A program made the translations under genes and the position numbers. From Sphingomonas sp. Leaf67 (GTDB lineage Bacteria; Pseudomonadota; Alphaproteobacteria; Sphingomonadales; Sphingomonadaceae), in the NCBI RefSeq assembly GCF_001421965.1, contig NZ_LMLP01000024.1, positions 1 through 64,000 on the forward strand: DNA of 64,000 nt, read 5' to 3'. Position 1 is the stretch's first letter, and each line of letters begins with the position of its first letter. The notes below the pieces were generated by a model. That model saw only the letters and a program-made list of their open reading frames with translations, did no database searches and was not told where the DNA came from. This document shows, piece after piece, positions 52,630-61,849 of the stretch.

Positions 52630-53874
52630 ATGACTTTGGTTCAGCCCCGCCGCATCCTTGCCGCCCTCGCATTGGGCGTGGTCGCGACCGGGGCGGTCGT
52701 GGCGCAGCAGGGTGGCATCGCGGCGGTCGACGGATCGGGCAGTTTCGAGGTGAACGGCGTCCGCGTCGACGTCGCCGGAACCTCGGCCGATGCCGCGCGC
52801 ACCGCCGGCTGGCGGCTGGCACAGCGCAAGGGCTGGCAGATGCTGTCGCAGCGGCTGACCGGACAGGCGCGCTCGCTGCCCGATGGTACGCTCGATTCGC
52901 TGGTCACCAGCATCGTCGTCGAAAGCGAACAGATCGGCCCGAACCGCTACATCGCCCGGCTGGGGGTGCTGTTCAATCGCGGCCGCGCCGCCTCGATCCT
53001 CGGCATCGCCGGCGTGTCCGAACGCAGCCCGGCGATGCTGGTCGTGCCGCTGATATGGGACGGCGGCACCGGCACCGTCTTCGAACAGGCGACGCCGTGG
53101 CAGGCAGCATGGGCGCGTTTCCGCACCGGTGGCAGCGTCATGGACTATGTCCGCCCCAGCGGCACCGGCGCCGACGGCCTGCTCCTCAACGCCGGACAGG
53201 TCACGCGGCGCGGCCGTGGCTGGTGGCGTACCGTACTCAACCAATATGGCGCGTCCGATGTCCTGATCCCACAGGTGCGCCTCTATCGCCAATGGCCCGG
53301 CGGCCCGGTCATCGGCACCTTCACCGCCGGCTATGGCCCGGACAACCGCCTGCTCGGCAGCTTCTCGCTGCGCGTCAATCAGGGGGATGCAGTGCCCGCA
53401 TTGCTGGACGAGGGCGTCCGCCGCCTCGACGCGCTCTACCAGAAGGGCTTGCGCAGTGGCGCGCTTCGCCCCGATCCGGTGCTGGCCGCCCCGCCGCCCG
53501 GCAGCGTCGTCTTGCCCGACGAAGTGGACCTAATCGATCCGACCATCACCGAACCCGGTATCGGTCCCTCGCCGCTGCCGACCGGGGAAAGCGTCACCCT
53601 GTCGATCCAGGCCGATACCCCGACCGTCGCCGATGTCGAATCGACCGAAGCCGCGCTGCGCTCTGTGCCCGGCGTCCGGTCCGCCGCGACGTCAAGCCTA
53701 GCGCTGGGCGGCGTATCAGTGCTGCGCGTGACCTTCGACGGCGACATCGCGATCCTCACCGCCGCGCTCGAATCGCGCGGCTGGCAGGTTCAGCAGGGGG
53801 AGGGCGCGCTGCGCATCCGTCGCCGCGCCGCCGGCGCGACCTCGACCGCCCCGCCGAGTGCACCGCAGGGATGA
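52630..53874 (+). CDS. DUF2066 domain-containing secreted protein
   Basis: The 414-residue protein has signal peptide RRILAALALGVVATGAVVAQ and the DUF2066 start (FEVNGVRVDVAGTSADAART; GWRLAQRKGWQMLSQRLTG; VESEQIGPNRYIARLGVLFN). A C-terminal ferredoxin-like segment (TPTVADVESTEAALRSVPGV; GVSVLRVTFDGDIAILTAAL) follows. The function is unknown; it should be periplasmic. Its stop overlaps the hdaA start (ATGA). Confidence 0.85.
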   Translation: MTLVQPRRILAALALGVVATGAVVAQQGGIAAVDGSGSFEVNGVRVDVAGTSADAARTAGWRLAQRKGWQMLSQRLTGQARSLPDGTLDSLVTSIVVESEQIGPNRYIARLGVLFNRGRAASILGIAGVSERSPAMLVVPLIWDGGTGTVFEQATPWQAAWARFRTGGSVMDYVRPSGTGADGLLLNAGQVTRRGRGWWRTVLNQYGASDVLIPQVRLYRQWPGGPVIGTFTAGYGPDNRLLGSFSLRVNQGDAVPALLDEGVRRLDALYQKGLRSGALRPDPVLAAPPPGSVVLPDEVDLIDPTITEPGIGPSPLPTGESVTLSIQADTPTVADVESTEAALRSVPGVRSAATSSLALGGVSVLRVTFDGDIAILTAALESRGWQVQQGEGALRIRRRAAGATSTAPPSAPQG

Positions 53875-54509
53875 CGATCCTGTCTCGCGGTACGGTTCAG
53901 CTTACCCTGCCTCTGGAACTGCCCGCCGGTGCCCGGCAGGACCTGTTCCTCGTCGGGCCGTCGAACGAAGCCGCCGTCCACCATCTCGACCATTTCGCGA
54001 CATGGCCGGTCCATGCGGCGCTGCTGGTCGGCCCACGTAAATCGGGGCGCACGCTACTGGCGCGGCTGTTCGCGGCGAAGAGCGGCGGAACGATCGCCGA
54101 CGATGCCGACCGTTGGAGCGAGGCCGATCTGTTCCATGCGTGGAACCGGGCGCAGGGCGACGCCCGTCCGCTGCTGATCGTCGCCGACGCCGCGCCGCCG
54201 ATCTGGCGGATCGGCCTGCCCGACCTACGTTCGCGGATCAATGCGACACCGGTGCTGCGGCTCGAGGCGCCCGACGATGTGCTGATCGAAACACTGCTGC
54301 AATATCTCTTCGACAGGAAGGAACTCGTCGCCGCGCCCGATCTGGTGCGCTGGCTTGCCCGCCGCGTCGAACGAAGCCACCTTGCGGTGCTTCGCATCGT
54401 TGAGGCTTTGGAGGAAGATGCCATGTTGCGCTCGACGCGCCGTCTGACCGTTCCCGCCGCGCGCGTCGCGCTGACCGGCAACCCGCTGTTGCTGGACCGA
54501 CTGCTGTGA
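53871..54509 (+). CDS. hdaA: DnaA regulatory inactivator Hda/HdaA-type AAA+ protein
   Basis: The 212-residue protein has a beta-clamp-binding motif QLTLPL at residues 10-15, as in Hda. A degenerate Walker A (GPRKSGRT) with Arg for Lys follows, the same substitution as in E. coli Hda, then a sensor-like LPDLRSRINATPVLRLEAPD and the lid helices LARRVERSHLAVLRIVEALE. HdaA, with the clamp, switches DnaA to its ADP form and limits replication starts. It is coupled to DUF2066 before and ppk1 after by 4-base overlaps. Confidence 0.88.
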   Translation: MTILSRGTVQLTLPLELPAGARQDLFLVGPSNEAAVHHLDHFATWPVHAALLVGPRKSGRTLLARLFAAKSGGTIADDADRWSEADLFHAWNRAQGDARPLLIVADAAPPIWRIGLPDLRSRINATPVLRLEAPDDVLIETLLQYLFDRKELVAAPDLVRWLARRVERSHLAVLRIVEALEEDAMLRSTRRLTVPAARVALTGNPLLLDRLL

Positions 54510-56680
54510 ACGATCCCGTCCCCTCCGCCCGCACGACCGTCGCCGCCGCGCCCGAGGCCCGCTATTTCAACCGCGAACTGTCGTGGCTGGCGTTCAACCG
54601 CCGCGTCCTCGACGAAGCGTGCAATCCCGATCACCCGCTGCTCGAACGGCTGCGCTTCCTGTCGATTTCGGCGACCAATATCGATGAATTCTTCATGGTC
54701 CGCGTCGCGGGTCTGAAGGGGCAGCAGATGCAGGAGGTCGGCCACGAATCGGTCGACGGCCTGACCCCGTCGCAGCAACTGGCCGCGATCACCGTCGACG
54801 CCGCCGGGCTGGTCGACAGCCAGCAGCGTATCTGGCGTGATATCGCCGCGCGATTGGCCGATGCCGACATCCTCGTGCTCGGTGCCGACGAAATCCATGG
54901 CGAGACCGAGGAATGGCTGGCCCGCTATTTCCGCGAACAGGTGTTCCCGGTCCTGACCCCGCAGGCGCTCGACCCGGCGCATCCGTTCCCGTTTATCCCG
55001 AACCTCGGTTCGGCGATGCTGTTCGACCTGATCCGCCGGTCGGACGATGTCGAGGTGCGAGAGGTCGTGCTGCTGCCCCCGGCGATGCCGCGCTTCGTCC
55101 GCCTGCCGGGCAAGACCGCGCGCTATGTCGCGATCGAAACCGTGCTGCGCCATTTCTCCGGCCTGTTCTTCCCCGGTTACACCGTGCGCGCCTCCGCCGC
55201 CTTCCGCGTCATCCGCGACAGCGATATCGAACTGGAGGAAGAGGCGGAGGATCTGGTCCTTTATTTCCGCACCGCGATCAAACGGCGGCGTCGCGGCCGG
55301 ATCATCCGGCTGGAGATCGAATCGGGTATTTCCGACGAACTGGTTCAGCTGCTGCGCGACGAAATGGGCGGCAGCGACGCGCTCATCACCGAAACCGGCG
55401 GGTTCCTCGGCATCGGCGACCTTGCGATGCTGGTCGCCGAAGACCGGCCCGACCTGAAATTCCCGCCCTTTTCCCCGCGTTTCCCCGAACGCATCCGCGA
55501 ATATGGCGGCGATTGTTTCGCCGCGATCCGGGCCAAGGACATCGTCGTCCACCACCCGTATGAAACGTTCGACGTGGTGCTCGCCTTCCTCAAGCAAGCC
55601 GCCGCCGATCCCGACGTCGTTGCGATCAAGCAGACGCTGTATCGCGCCGGTAAGCAATCCGCCGTCGTCGCCGCGCTGGTCGCCGCCGCCGAGGCCGGCA
55701 AGTCCGTAACCGCCGTCGTCGAACTCAAGGCGCGGTTCGACGAGGAGCAGAATCTCAACCTCGCCTCGGTTCTCGAACGCGCCGGTGTGCAGGTCGTCTA
55801 CGGCTTTATCGAATGGAAGACCCACGCCAAGATCTCGATGGTCGTCCGGCGCGAGGAACAGGGCTATCGGACCTATTGTCACTTCGGCACCGGCAATTAT
55901 CACCCGATCACCGCGCGCATCTATACCGATCTCAGCTTCTTCACCGCCGATCCGGTGATCGGACGTGATGCCGCGCAGGTGTTCAACTACATCACCGGCT
56001 ATGTCGAACCGCAGGCGCTGCAACAGCTTGCCATTTCCCCACGCGACCTGCGCGACCGGCTGGAGGCGCTGATCGAGGGCGAGATCCAGACCGCGCGCGC
56101 CGGTGGCGAAGGCTCGATCTGGCTCAAGATGAACTCGCTGGTCGATCCGGCGCTGATCGACAAGCTGTACGAGGCGTCGGCGGCGGGGGTGCAGATCGAC
56201 CTGATCGTGCGCGGCATCTGCTGCCTGCGGCCGGGCGTGCCGGGCATGTCGGACAACATCCGGGTCAAATCGGTCGTCGGCCGGTTCCTCGAACACAGTC
56301 GCATCTATTGCTTCGGCAATGGGCAGGCACTGCCGAACGACGACGCCCTGATCTATGTGTCGTCCGCCGACTGGATGCCGCGCAACTTCGACCGCCGCGT
56401 CGAATATCTGCTCCCCATCACCAATCCGACCGTCCACGATCAGGTCCTCGATCAGGTGATGGTCGCCAATCTGCTCGACACCGAACAAAGTTGGGACCTC
56501 GGCCCTGATGGCAGCTATCGCCGGATGGCGAAGGGTGACAAGCCGTTCAATCTGCATCGCTATTTCATGACCAATCCGTCGCTGTCCGGCCGCGGCGCGG
56601 CGATCGAGAGCGGTGCGGCCACCGTACCGCAAAAACTGTCGCTGCGTGCATGGCGCGCGGCCCGGGAAGGAACGACGTGA
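54506..56680 (+). CDS. ppk1: Polyphosphate kinase 1
   Basis: The 724-residue enzyme makes polyphosphate from ATP. It has RYFNRELSWLAFNRRVLDEA at the N-terminus and SATNIDEFFMVRVAGLKGQ. The autophosphorylated His is H440 in EWKTHAKISMVVRRE, and GTGNYHPITARIYTDLSF and WMPRNFDRRVEYLLPI lie near the end. Start GTG 54506 overlaps the hdaA stop. It ends overlapping ppx (GTGA). Confidence 0.96.
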   Translation: MNDPVPSARTTVAAAPEARYFNRELSWLAFNRRVLDEACNPDHPLLERLRFLSISATNIDEFFMVRVAGLKGQQMQEVGHESVDGLTPSQQLAAITVDAAGLVDSQQRIWRDIAARLADADILVLGADEIHGETEEWLARYFREQVFPVLTPQALDPAHPFPFIPNLGSAMLFDLIRRSDDVEVREVVLLPPAMPRFVRLPGKTARYVAIETVLRHFSGLFFPGYTVRASAAFRVIRDSDIELEEEAEDLVLYFRTAIKRRRRGRIIRLEIESGISDELVQLLRDEMGGSDALITETGGFLGIGDLAMLVAEDRPDLKFPPFSPRFPERIREYGGDCFAAIRAKDIVVHHPYETFDVVLAFLKQAAADPDVVAIKQTLYRAGKQSAVVAALVAAAEAGKSVTAVVELKARFDEEQNLNLASVLERAGVQVVYGFIEWKTHAKISMVVRREEQGYRTYCHFGTGNYHPITARIYTDLSFFTADPVIGRDAAQVFNYITGYVEPQALQQLAISPRDLRDRLEALIEGEIQTARAGGEGSIWLKMNSLVDPALIDKLYEASAAGVQIDLIVRGICCLRPGVPGMSDNIRVKSVVGRFLEHSRIYCFGNGQALPNDDALIYVSSADWMPRNFDRRVEYLLPITNPTVHDQVLDQVMVANLLDTEQSWDLGPDGSYRRMAKGDKPFNLHRYFMTNPSLSGRGAAIESGAATVPQKLSLRAWRAAREGTT

Positions 56681-58167
56681 TCCGATTGCCGTGGAGCCGC
56701 CCCGCCACCGTCGCGCACAGCGCGATCATCGACATCGGATCGAACTCGATCCGCCTGGTCGTCTATGGCGGGCCGGATCGCATCCCGGCGACATTGTTCA
56801 ATGAAAAAGTGCTGGCCGGTCTCGGCCGGTCGCTCGCCGAAACGGGGACGATCGACGCCGACGCGTTTCGCATCGCCGGGGCGGCACTTGCCCGCTTCGC
56901 ATGGCTGACGAGGGAGATGCAGGTCGATGTCGTCCGCACCGTCGCGACTGCCGCGGTGCGGGATGCCAGTAACGGGCCGGATCTTATCGCGCTGGCTGAA
57001 CGCTACGGTCTGACTGTCGAAACCCTGTCGGGCGAGGAGGAGGCGCTGGCCGCGGGGCAGGGCGTGTTGTCCGCCATTCCCGATGCCGACGGGATCGTCG
57101 GCGACCTTGGCGGTGGCAGTCTCGAACTGGTCCGGGTGAAGGGCGGCAAGCTCGGCGAGCGGGTGTCGTTTCCGTTGGGGGTGTTGCGCATCGGCGCGAT
57201 CCGCGAACGTCGCGCCGGCGAACTCGACCGGACGGTGCAGCGGATGGTGCGCGGAGCCGGGTGGATCGGGCGGGGGCAGGGGTTGCCCTTCTACATGGTC
57301 GGCGGGTCATGGCGCGCGCTGGCCCGGCTCGACATGCATCATACCGGCTATCCGCTGCCGATCGCGCATGGCTATTCGATTTCATTAGCCCGTATCAATG
57401 CGTTGCGGAAGATTCTTGCCGAAGTTCCTCGCACCGATCTGAAGGCGGTGCCGAACCTGTCGGGGGGGCGCGTGCCGACGCTCGACAATGCCACCTCGGT
57501 CCTTGCCGCGATGACCAAGCATCTCGGATCGGCAACGACGATGGTGTCGGCCTATGGGTTGCGCGAAGGGTTGCTCTACGCCGCCTTGCCTGCCGACGTC
57601 CGCGCGCAGGACCCGTTGCTGATCGCCGCGCATGACGAGGGTGCCCGGCAGGGCCGGTTCGCCGAACATGGCGACCTGCTGCACAAATGGATCGCACCGC
57701 TGTTTCCGCAGGACGATCCGGCGATGGTCCGGTTGCGCCATGCCGCCTGCCTGCTCGCCGATGTGGGTTGGCATGCAAACCCCGAATTCCGCGCCGAACG
57801 CGGTGTCGAGATCGCCTTGCACGGCAACTGGGTCGCGATCGACGCCGCCGGCCGCGCGATTCTCGCGCAGGCGCTGTATAGCTGTCTCGGCGGCGGCGGC
57901 GATTCAGCACCGGACCCGCTGCCCCGCCTCGCCCCGGCCGCAGCGCTGTCCGCCGCCCATCGTTGGGGGCTCGCCATGCGTCTCGGTCAACGCCTTAGCG
58001 GTGGCGTCGCCGCCCCGCTCCAGCGCACCGACCTGCGTCGCGGTCGGGGTCAGGTCGAACTGGTCGTGCCCGCCCGCGACACCGCGCTCTATGGGGAAGC
58101 CGTCCAGAAACGGCACAAGGCGTTGGCGACCGCCCTTGGCATGGAAGCCGCTCTGGTCACTCCCTGA
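56677..58167 (+). CDS. ppx: Exopolyphosphatase (Ppx/GppA family)
   Basis: The 496-residue protein has the actin-like ATPase fold: SAIIDIGSNSIRLVVYGG, VDVVRTVATAAVRDASNG, then LSGEEEALAAGQGVLSA and GIVGDLGGGSLELVRV, with the conserved GGSWRALARLDM. It degrades polyphosphate, or pppGpp in GppA-type members. The C-terminal HD-like half matches longer Ppx forms. Start GTG 56677 overlaps ppk1, so synthesis and breakdown enzymes are translated together. Confidence 0.93.
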   Translation: MIRLPWSRPATVAHSAIIDIGSNSIRLVVYGGPDRIPATLFNEKVLAGLGRSLAETGTIDADAFRIAGAALARFAWLTREMQVDVVRTVATAAVRDASNGPDLIALAERYGLTVETLSGEEEALAAGQGVLSAIPDADGIVGDLGGGSLELVRVKGGKLGERVSFPLGVLRIGAIRERRAGELDRTVQRMVRGAGWIGRGQGLPFYMVGGSWRALARLDMHHTGYPLPIAHGYSISLARINALRKILAEVPRTDLKAVPNLSGGRVPTLDNATSVLAAMTKHLGSATTMVSAYGLREGLLYAALPADVRAQDPLLIAAHDEGARQGRFAEHGDLLHKWIAPLFPQDDPAMVRLRHAACLLADVGWHANPEFRAERGVEIALHGNWVAIDAAGRAILAQALYSCLGGGGDSAPDPLPRLAPAAALSAAHRWGLAMRLGQRLSGGVAAPLQRTDLRRGRGQVELVVPARDTALYGEAVQKRHKALATALGMEAALVTP

Positions 58168-58377
58168 CCGCGCTTTCCTACACGCGCCCGATCTGCGACC
58201 GTCCGACCGTTCCTTCCACCGTCCGGATCACCCCGTCATACCGACCGTGCGTTGCTGAGGACACAACGCGAACGTGTCAACTTCCGCGCCCGCAACGCCG
58301 ACTAACCTACTGCGATATATAGGATCTAACTGATTTCACCGACCGGCATACTGTAACCTTCGTCGACTTCCGCCACG
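58168..58377. other. Intergenic stretch between ppx and the I78 gene
   Basis: Convergent 210-bp gap. It contains a lower-GC patch around GCGATATATAGGATCTAACTG (58313-58333) and no recognisable terminator hairpin with a T-run, promoter pair or small gene on either strand. Confidence 0.5.
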
Positions 58378-58728
58378 TCATCCGCAACGCAAATTGGTCA
58401 CGATACCCTTGTCGTCGACATCGATATTCAGCCGATCCTGCCGGAAGTCCATCGTTACGATCGTGCCCGGCCGAATCACCCGAACCGTCCGCGTGCCGGA
58501 CCGCTTGCGGGCATCGTCCGTCATGTTTTGCGTCACCGTCTTGCCGACCAGATCCCTGATCGTTCCGACGCCGCAACTGTCGATCTGTCCGACCGGTCCC
58601 GGCCCGACCGGACGACCACCTATGATCATCGGCGGCGTCCTTACCGGCGGTCCGGCCACCGGTGGGGTGTAGGTCTGCGGTTCGGCACAGCCGACCATCG
58701 CCACCGCCATCAACGCAAATTGCTTCAT
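58378..58728 (-). CDS. Inhibitor I78 family lipoprotein
   Basis: The 116-residue protein has signal peptide MKQFALMAVAMVGC with a lipobox Cys14. A Pro/Gly-rich linker follows, then the I78 domain CGVGTIRDLVGKTVTQNMTD through VRVIRPGTIVTMDFRQDRLN and the terminal DKGIVTNLRCG, with the family's Cys pair. I78 proteins inhibit serine peptidases. GGAGG lies upstream of ATG 58728; it starts inside the rnd stop (ATGA). The link to RNase D is only positional. Confidence 0.87.
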   Translation of the reverse strand: MKQFALMAVAMVGCAEPQTYTPPVAGPPVRTPPMIIGGRPVGPGPVGQIDSCGVGTIRDLVGKTVTQNMTDDARKRSGTRTVRVIRPGTIVTMDFRQDRLNIDVDDKGIVTNLRCG

Positions 58729-59900
58729 TCCACCACCTCCGCTCGGGTCATCTTCAATCGTCCACCCAGCACCGTGAACCCAAGCTGACCCTCGACCAAT
58801 GCCAATGCGTCGCGGCCAAACTGTTCGAACCGCCACCCGGTCAGGATCGACAGCCCCTCGCGCTGTCCGGCGGCCAGCGCCTCCAGATCGTCCGACCGGG
58901 CGAGCAGCCGCGATGCGACCTTGATCTCATTGGCCCGGATTTTCAGCAGCAGTTTCAGCAGGTCGGCGACCAGCGCGCCTTCCTTGCCCAATGCGGGCTT
59001 GCGTTCGTCGCGGCCCGGCATCTCGTCGGCGGGCAGCGGCTTCGCTTCGGCCAGCGCGGTCATCATTCGCGAACCGATATCGTTGTGCGCCCATGCCGCC
59101 GACAACCCGCGCACCTTGGCCAGATCGGCCTGCTTGCGCGGTGGATTGCCCGCCAGATCGGCGATCGTCTCGTCCTTGACGATCCGCCCGCGCGGCAAAT
59201 CCTTCCCCTGCGCCTCCAGCTCGCGCCATTTGCCGAGCGCCTTCAATCGCCCCAGCACCTCGGGCTTGCGGCTGTTGACGCGGACGCGCTGCCACACCGT
59301 CTCCGGATCGTTGAAATAATTGGACGGATCACCGATCCGCTCCATCTCCTCGTCCAGCCACAGCCCGCGCCCGGTCTTGCGCAGCTTGCCCAGCATCTTG
59401 GGGAAAATGACCGACAAATGCGTCACGTCGGCGATCGCATAGTCGATCTGCCGATCGTCGAGCGGCCGCCGCGACCAGTCGGTGAAGCGCGCGCCCTTGT
59501 CGACGGTGATCCCCAGATAGGCATCGACCAGATTGGAATAGCCGACCTGCTCGCCCTGACCCAGCGCCATCGCCGCCACCTGCGTGTCGAACATGGGGAA
59601 GGGGGTCTTGCCGGTCAGATTATAGACGATCTCGATATCCTGCCCGCCGGCATGGAAGACCTTCAGCACGTCATCGTTATCGGTCAGCAGGTTGAGCAGA
59701 GGGGTCAGGTCGATCCCCGGTGCCATCGGATCGATCGCCGCGGCTTCCTCGGTATTGGCGATCTGGATCAGGCACAGTTCGGGCCAATAGCTGTTCTCGC
59801 GCATGAATTCGGTGTCGACGGCAACGAAGTCGGACGTGGCGAGGCGGGTACAGAGGGCAGCGAGCGTCGCGCTGTCCGCGATCAACGGATGGATGTGCAT
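58725..59900 (-). CDS. rnd: Ribonuclease D
   Basis: The 391-residue 3'-5' exoribonuclease acts in tRNA 3' maturation. It has DEDD exonuclease motifs FVAVDTEFMRENSYWPELCL, VFHAGGQDIEIVYN and IDYAIADVTHLSVIFPKM, then an HRDC domain around residues 205-290 (PETVWQRVRVNSRKPEVLG; LGKWRELEAQGKDLPRGRIV) and a second C-terminal HRDC-like part. Start 59900 gives HIHPLIADSATLAAL; the reading to 59963 adds a basic extension. It is divergent from aspS. Confidence 0.94.
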   Translation of the reverse strand: MHIHPLIADSATLAALCTRLATSDFVAVDTEFMRENSYWPELCLIQIANTEEAAAIDPMAPGIDLTPLLNLLTDNDDVLKVFHAGGQDIEIVYNLTGKTPFPMFDTQVAAMALGQGEQVGYSNLVDAYLGITVDKGARFTDWSRRPLDDRQIDYAIADVTHLSVIFPKMLGKLRKTGRGLWLDEEMERIGDPSNYFNDPETVWQRVRVNSRKPEVLGRLKALGKWRELEAQGKDLPRGRIVKDETIADLAGNPPRKQADLAKVRGLSAAWAHNDIGSRMMTALAEAKPLPADEMPGRDERKPALGKEGALVADLLKLLLKIRANEIKVASRLLARSDDLEALAAGQREGLSILTGWRFEQFGRDALALVEGQLGFTVLGGRLKMTRAEVVE

Positions 59901-59972
59901 CGCGCCCGCATAGCAAGGGTCGCGCGCCTTGACAAAAGGGGGTGGGAGAGGGAAGCGGCCCACGTTCCAAAA

Positions 59973-59987
59973 TCACTATTTTAGTGA
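59973..59987. promoter_or_regulatory. Perfect 15-bp palindrome upstream of aspS
   Basis: TCACTA-TTT-TAGTGA is a perfect inverted repeat in an AT-rich island, 23 bases before the aspS start codon and 72 bases upstream of rnd. It may be an operator or a small stem in the aspS leader. No family assignment is offered. Confidence 0.45.
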
Positions 59988-60009
59988 AACACCGCCAAAG
60001 GTCTTACCG

Positions 60010-61806
60010 ATGCACGCCTATCGCACTCATAACTGCGGCCAGCTGACCGACGCGAACGATGGCGAGACCGTCCGCCTGTCGGGCTGGGTGCATCGCAAGC
60101 GCGACCATGGCGGCGTGTTGTTCATCGACCTGCGCGACCATTACGGCATTACCCAGATCGTCGCGGACAGCGATTCGCCTGCGCTCGCGCTGCTGGAATC
60201 GGCACGGACCGAATCGGTGCTGACAATCGACGGCAACGTGAAGCTGCGCAGCGAGGCGACCAAGAACCCGAACCTCGCCACCGGCGCGATCGAAATCTAC
60301 GCGCGCGCCGCGACGCTTCAGTCGGCGGCGCAGGAATTGCCCATGCCGGTCGCGGGCGAAGCCGAATATCCCGAAGACATTCGGCTTCGCTATCGCTTCC
60401 TCGATCTGCGTCGCGAACGGCTGCACGCGAACATCCTGCTGCGCTCGAACGTCATCGCGTCGCTGCGCCGCCGGATGATCGATCAGGGGTTCACCGAATT
60501 CCAGACCCCGATCCTGACCGCATCGTCGCCGGAAGGGGCACGCGACTATCTTGTCCCCAGCCGCGTTCATCCCGGCAAATTCTATGCGCTGCCGCAGGCA
60601 CCGCAGATGTTCAAACAGCTGTTGATGGTCGCCGGTTTCGACCGTTATTTTCAGATTGCGCCCTGCTTCCGCGACGAAGATGCTCGCGCCGACCGCAGCC
60701 CCGGCGAATTCTACCAGCTCGACTTCGAAATGAGCTTCGTCACGCAGGAAGACGTGTTCGCCGCGATCGAACCCGTGCTGCACGGCGTGTTCGAGGAATA
60801 TGCCAACTGGCAGGGCAAGGGCCGCACGGTGTCCCCGCTGCCGTTCAAGCGCATCCCCTATCGCGAATCGATGCTGAAATACGGCAACGACAAGCCCGAC
60901 CTGCGCAACCCGCTGATCATCACCGACGTGTCCGACCTGTTCGTCGGTTCGGGCTTCGGCCGCTTCGCCTCGATCGTCGAGGCGGGCGACGTGGTCCGCG
61001 CCGTGCCGGCACCGAGGACCGCCGAAAAGAGCCGCAAATTCTTCGACGACATGAACGCGTGGGCGCAGTCGGAAGGGTTTGCCGGCCTCGGCTATGCCAC
61101 CCGTAAGGGCGGCGAATGGGGCGGCCCGATCGCCAAGAACCATGGCGAGGAAGGCATGGCCAAGATCGCCGAAGCGCTTGGCCTCGGCCCCGATGACGGT
61201 GTGTTCTTCGCCGCCGGCAAGGAAGCGCAGGCCGCAAAGCTCGCCGGACTGGCACGGACCCGCGTTGCCGAGACGCTGGGCCTGATCGACGACAAGCGGT
61301 TCGAGTTCTGTTGGATCGTCGATTTCCCGATGTTCGAATATGACGAGGACGCGAAGAAGGTCGACTTCAGCCACAACCCCTTCTCGATGCCGCAGGGCGA
61401 GATGGAAGCGCTGGAGACGATGAACCCGCTCGACATCCTCGCGTACCAGTACGACATCGTTTGCAACGGCGTGGAGCTGTCGTCGGGCGCGATCCGGAAC
61501 CATCGTCCGGAGATCATGTACAAGGCGTTCGAGATCGCCGGCTACAGCCAGGAAGATGTCGACACGAACTTTGCCGGCATGATCAACGCATTCAAGTTCG
61601 GCGCACCGCCGCACGGTGGCTCTGCACCGGGTGTCGACCGGATCGTCATGCTGCTGGCGGACGAACCGAACATCCGCGAAGTCATCACCTTCCCGATGAC
61701 GCAGAAGGCTGAAGACCTGATGATGGGCGCGCCCAACTATGCGACGCCCAAACAACTTCGCGAACTCAATATCCGCGTGACCGTCGACGGTCCGAAGGAA
61801 GGGTAA
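60010..61806 (+). CDS. aspS: Aspartate--tRNA ligase (probably non-discriminating)
   Basis: The 598-residue class II synthetase has the N-terminal OB-fold (VRLSGWVHRKRDHGGVLFID). Motif 2 is FRDEDARADRSPGEFYQLD, the GAD insert is bacterial, and motif 3 is GGSAPGVDRIVMLLADEPN. In lineages without an asparaginyl-tRNA synthetase this enzyme also makes Asp-tRNA-Asn for GatCAB amidation; that is inferred for this organism. Start ATG 60010 gives MHAYRTHNCGQL. A GC-rich hairpin (61818-61839) without a T-run follows. Confidence 0.96.
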   Translation: MHAYRTHNCGQLTDANDGETVRLSGWVHRKRDHGGVLFIDLRDHYGITQIVADSDSPALALLESARTESVLTIDGNVKLRSEATKNPNLATGAIEIYARAATLQSAAQELPMPVAGEAEYPEDIRLRYRFLDLRRERLHANILLRSNVIASLRRRMIDQGFTEFQTPILTASSPEGARDYLVPSRVHPGKFYALPQAPQMFKQLLMVAGFDRYFQIAPCFRDEDARADRSPGEFYQLDFEMSFVTQEDVFAAIEPVLHGVFEEYANWQGKGRTVSPLPFKRIPYRESMLKYGNDKPDLRNPLIITDVSDLFVGSGFGRFASIVEAGDVVRAVPAPRTAEKSRKFFDDMNAWAQSEGFAGLGYATRKGGEWGGPIAKNHGEEGMAKIAEALGLGPDDGVFFAAGKEAQAAKLAGLARTRVAETLGLIDDKRFEFCWIVDFPMFEYDEDAKKVDFSHNPFSMPQGEMEALETMNPLDILAYQYDIVCNGVELSSGAIRNHRPEIMYKAFEIAGYSQEDVDTNFAGMINAFKFGAPPHGGSAPGVDRIVMLLADEPNIREVITFPMTQKAEDLMMGAPNYATPKQLRELNIRVTVDGPKEG

Positions 61807-61817
61807 GCATCATCGCA

Positions 61818-61839
61818 GGGCGGGGGAGTATCCCCGCCC
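61818..61839. terminator. GC-rich hairpin between convergent aspS and carbonic anhydrase genes
   Basis: GGGCGGGG (61818-61825) pairs with CCCCGCCC (61832-61839) around GAGTAT. It sits in the 43-base gap between convergent stops and could serve both, but lacks a T-run. Confidence 0.4.
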
Positions 61840-61849
61840 CGCGTCCTGT

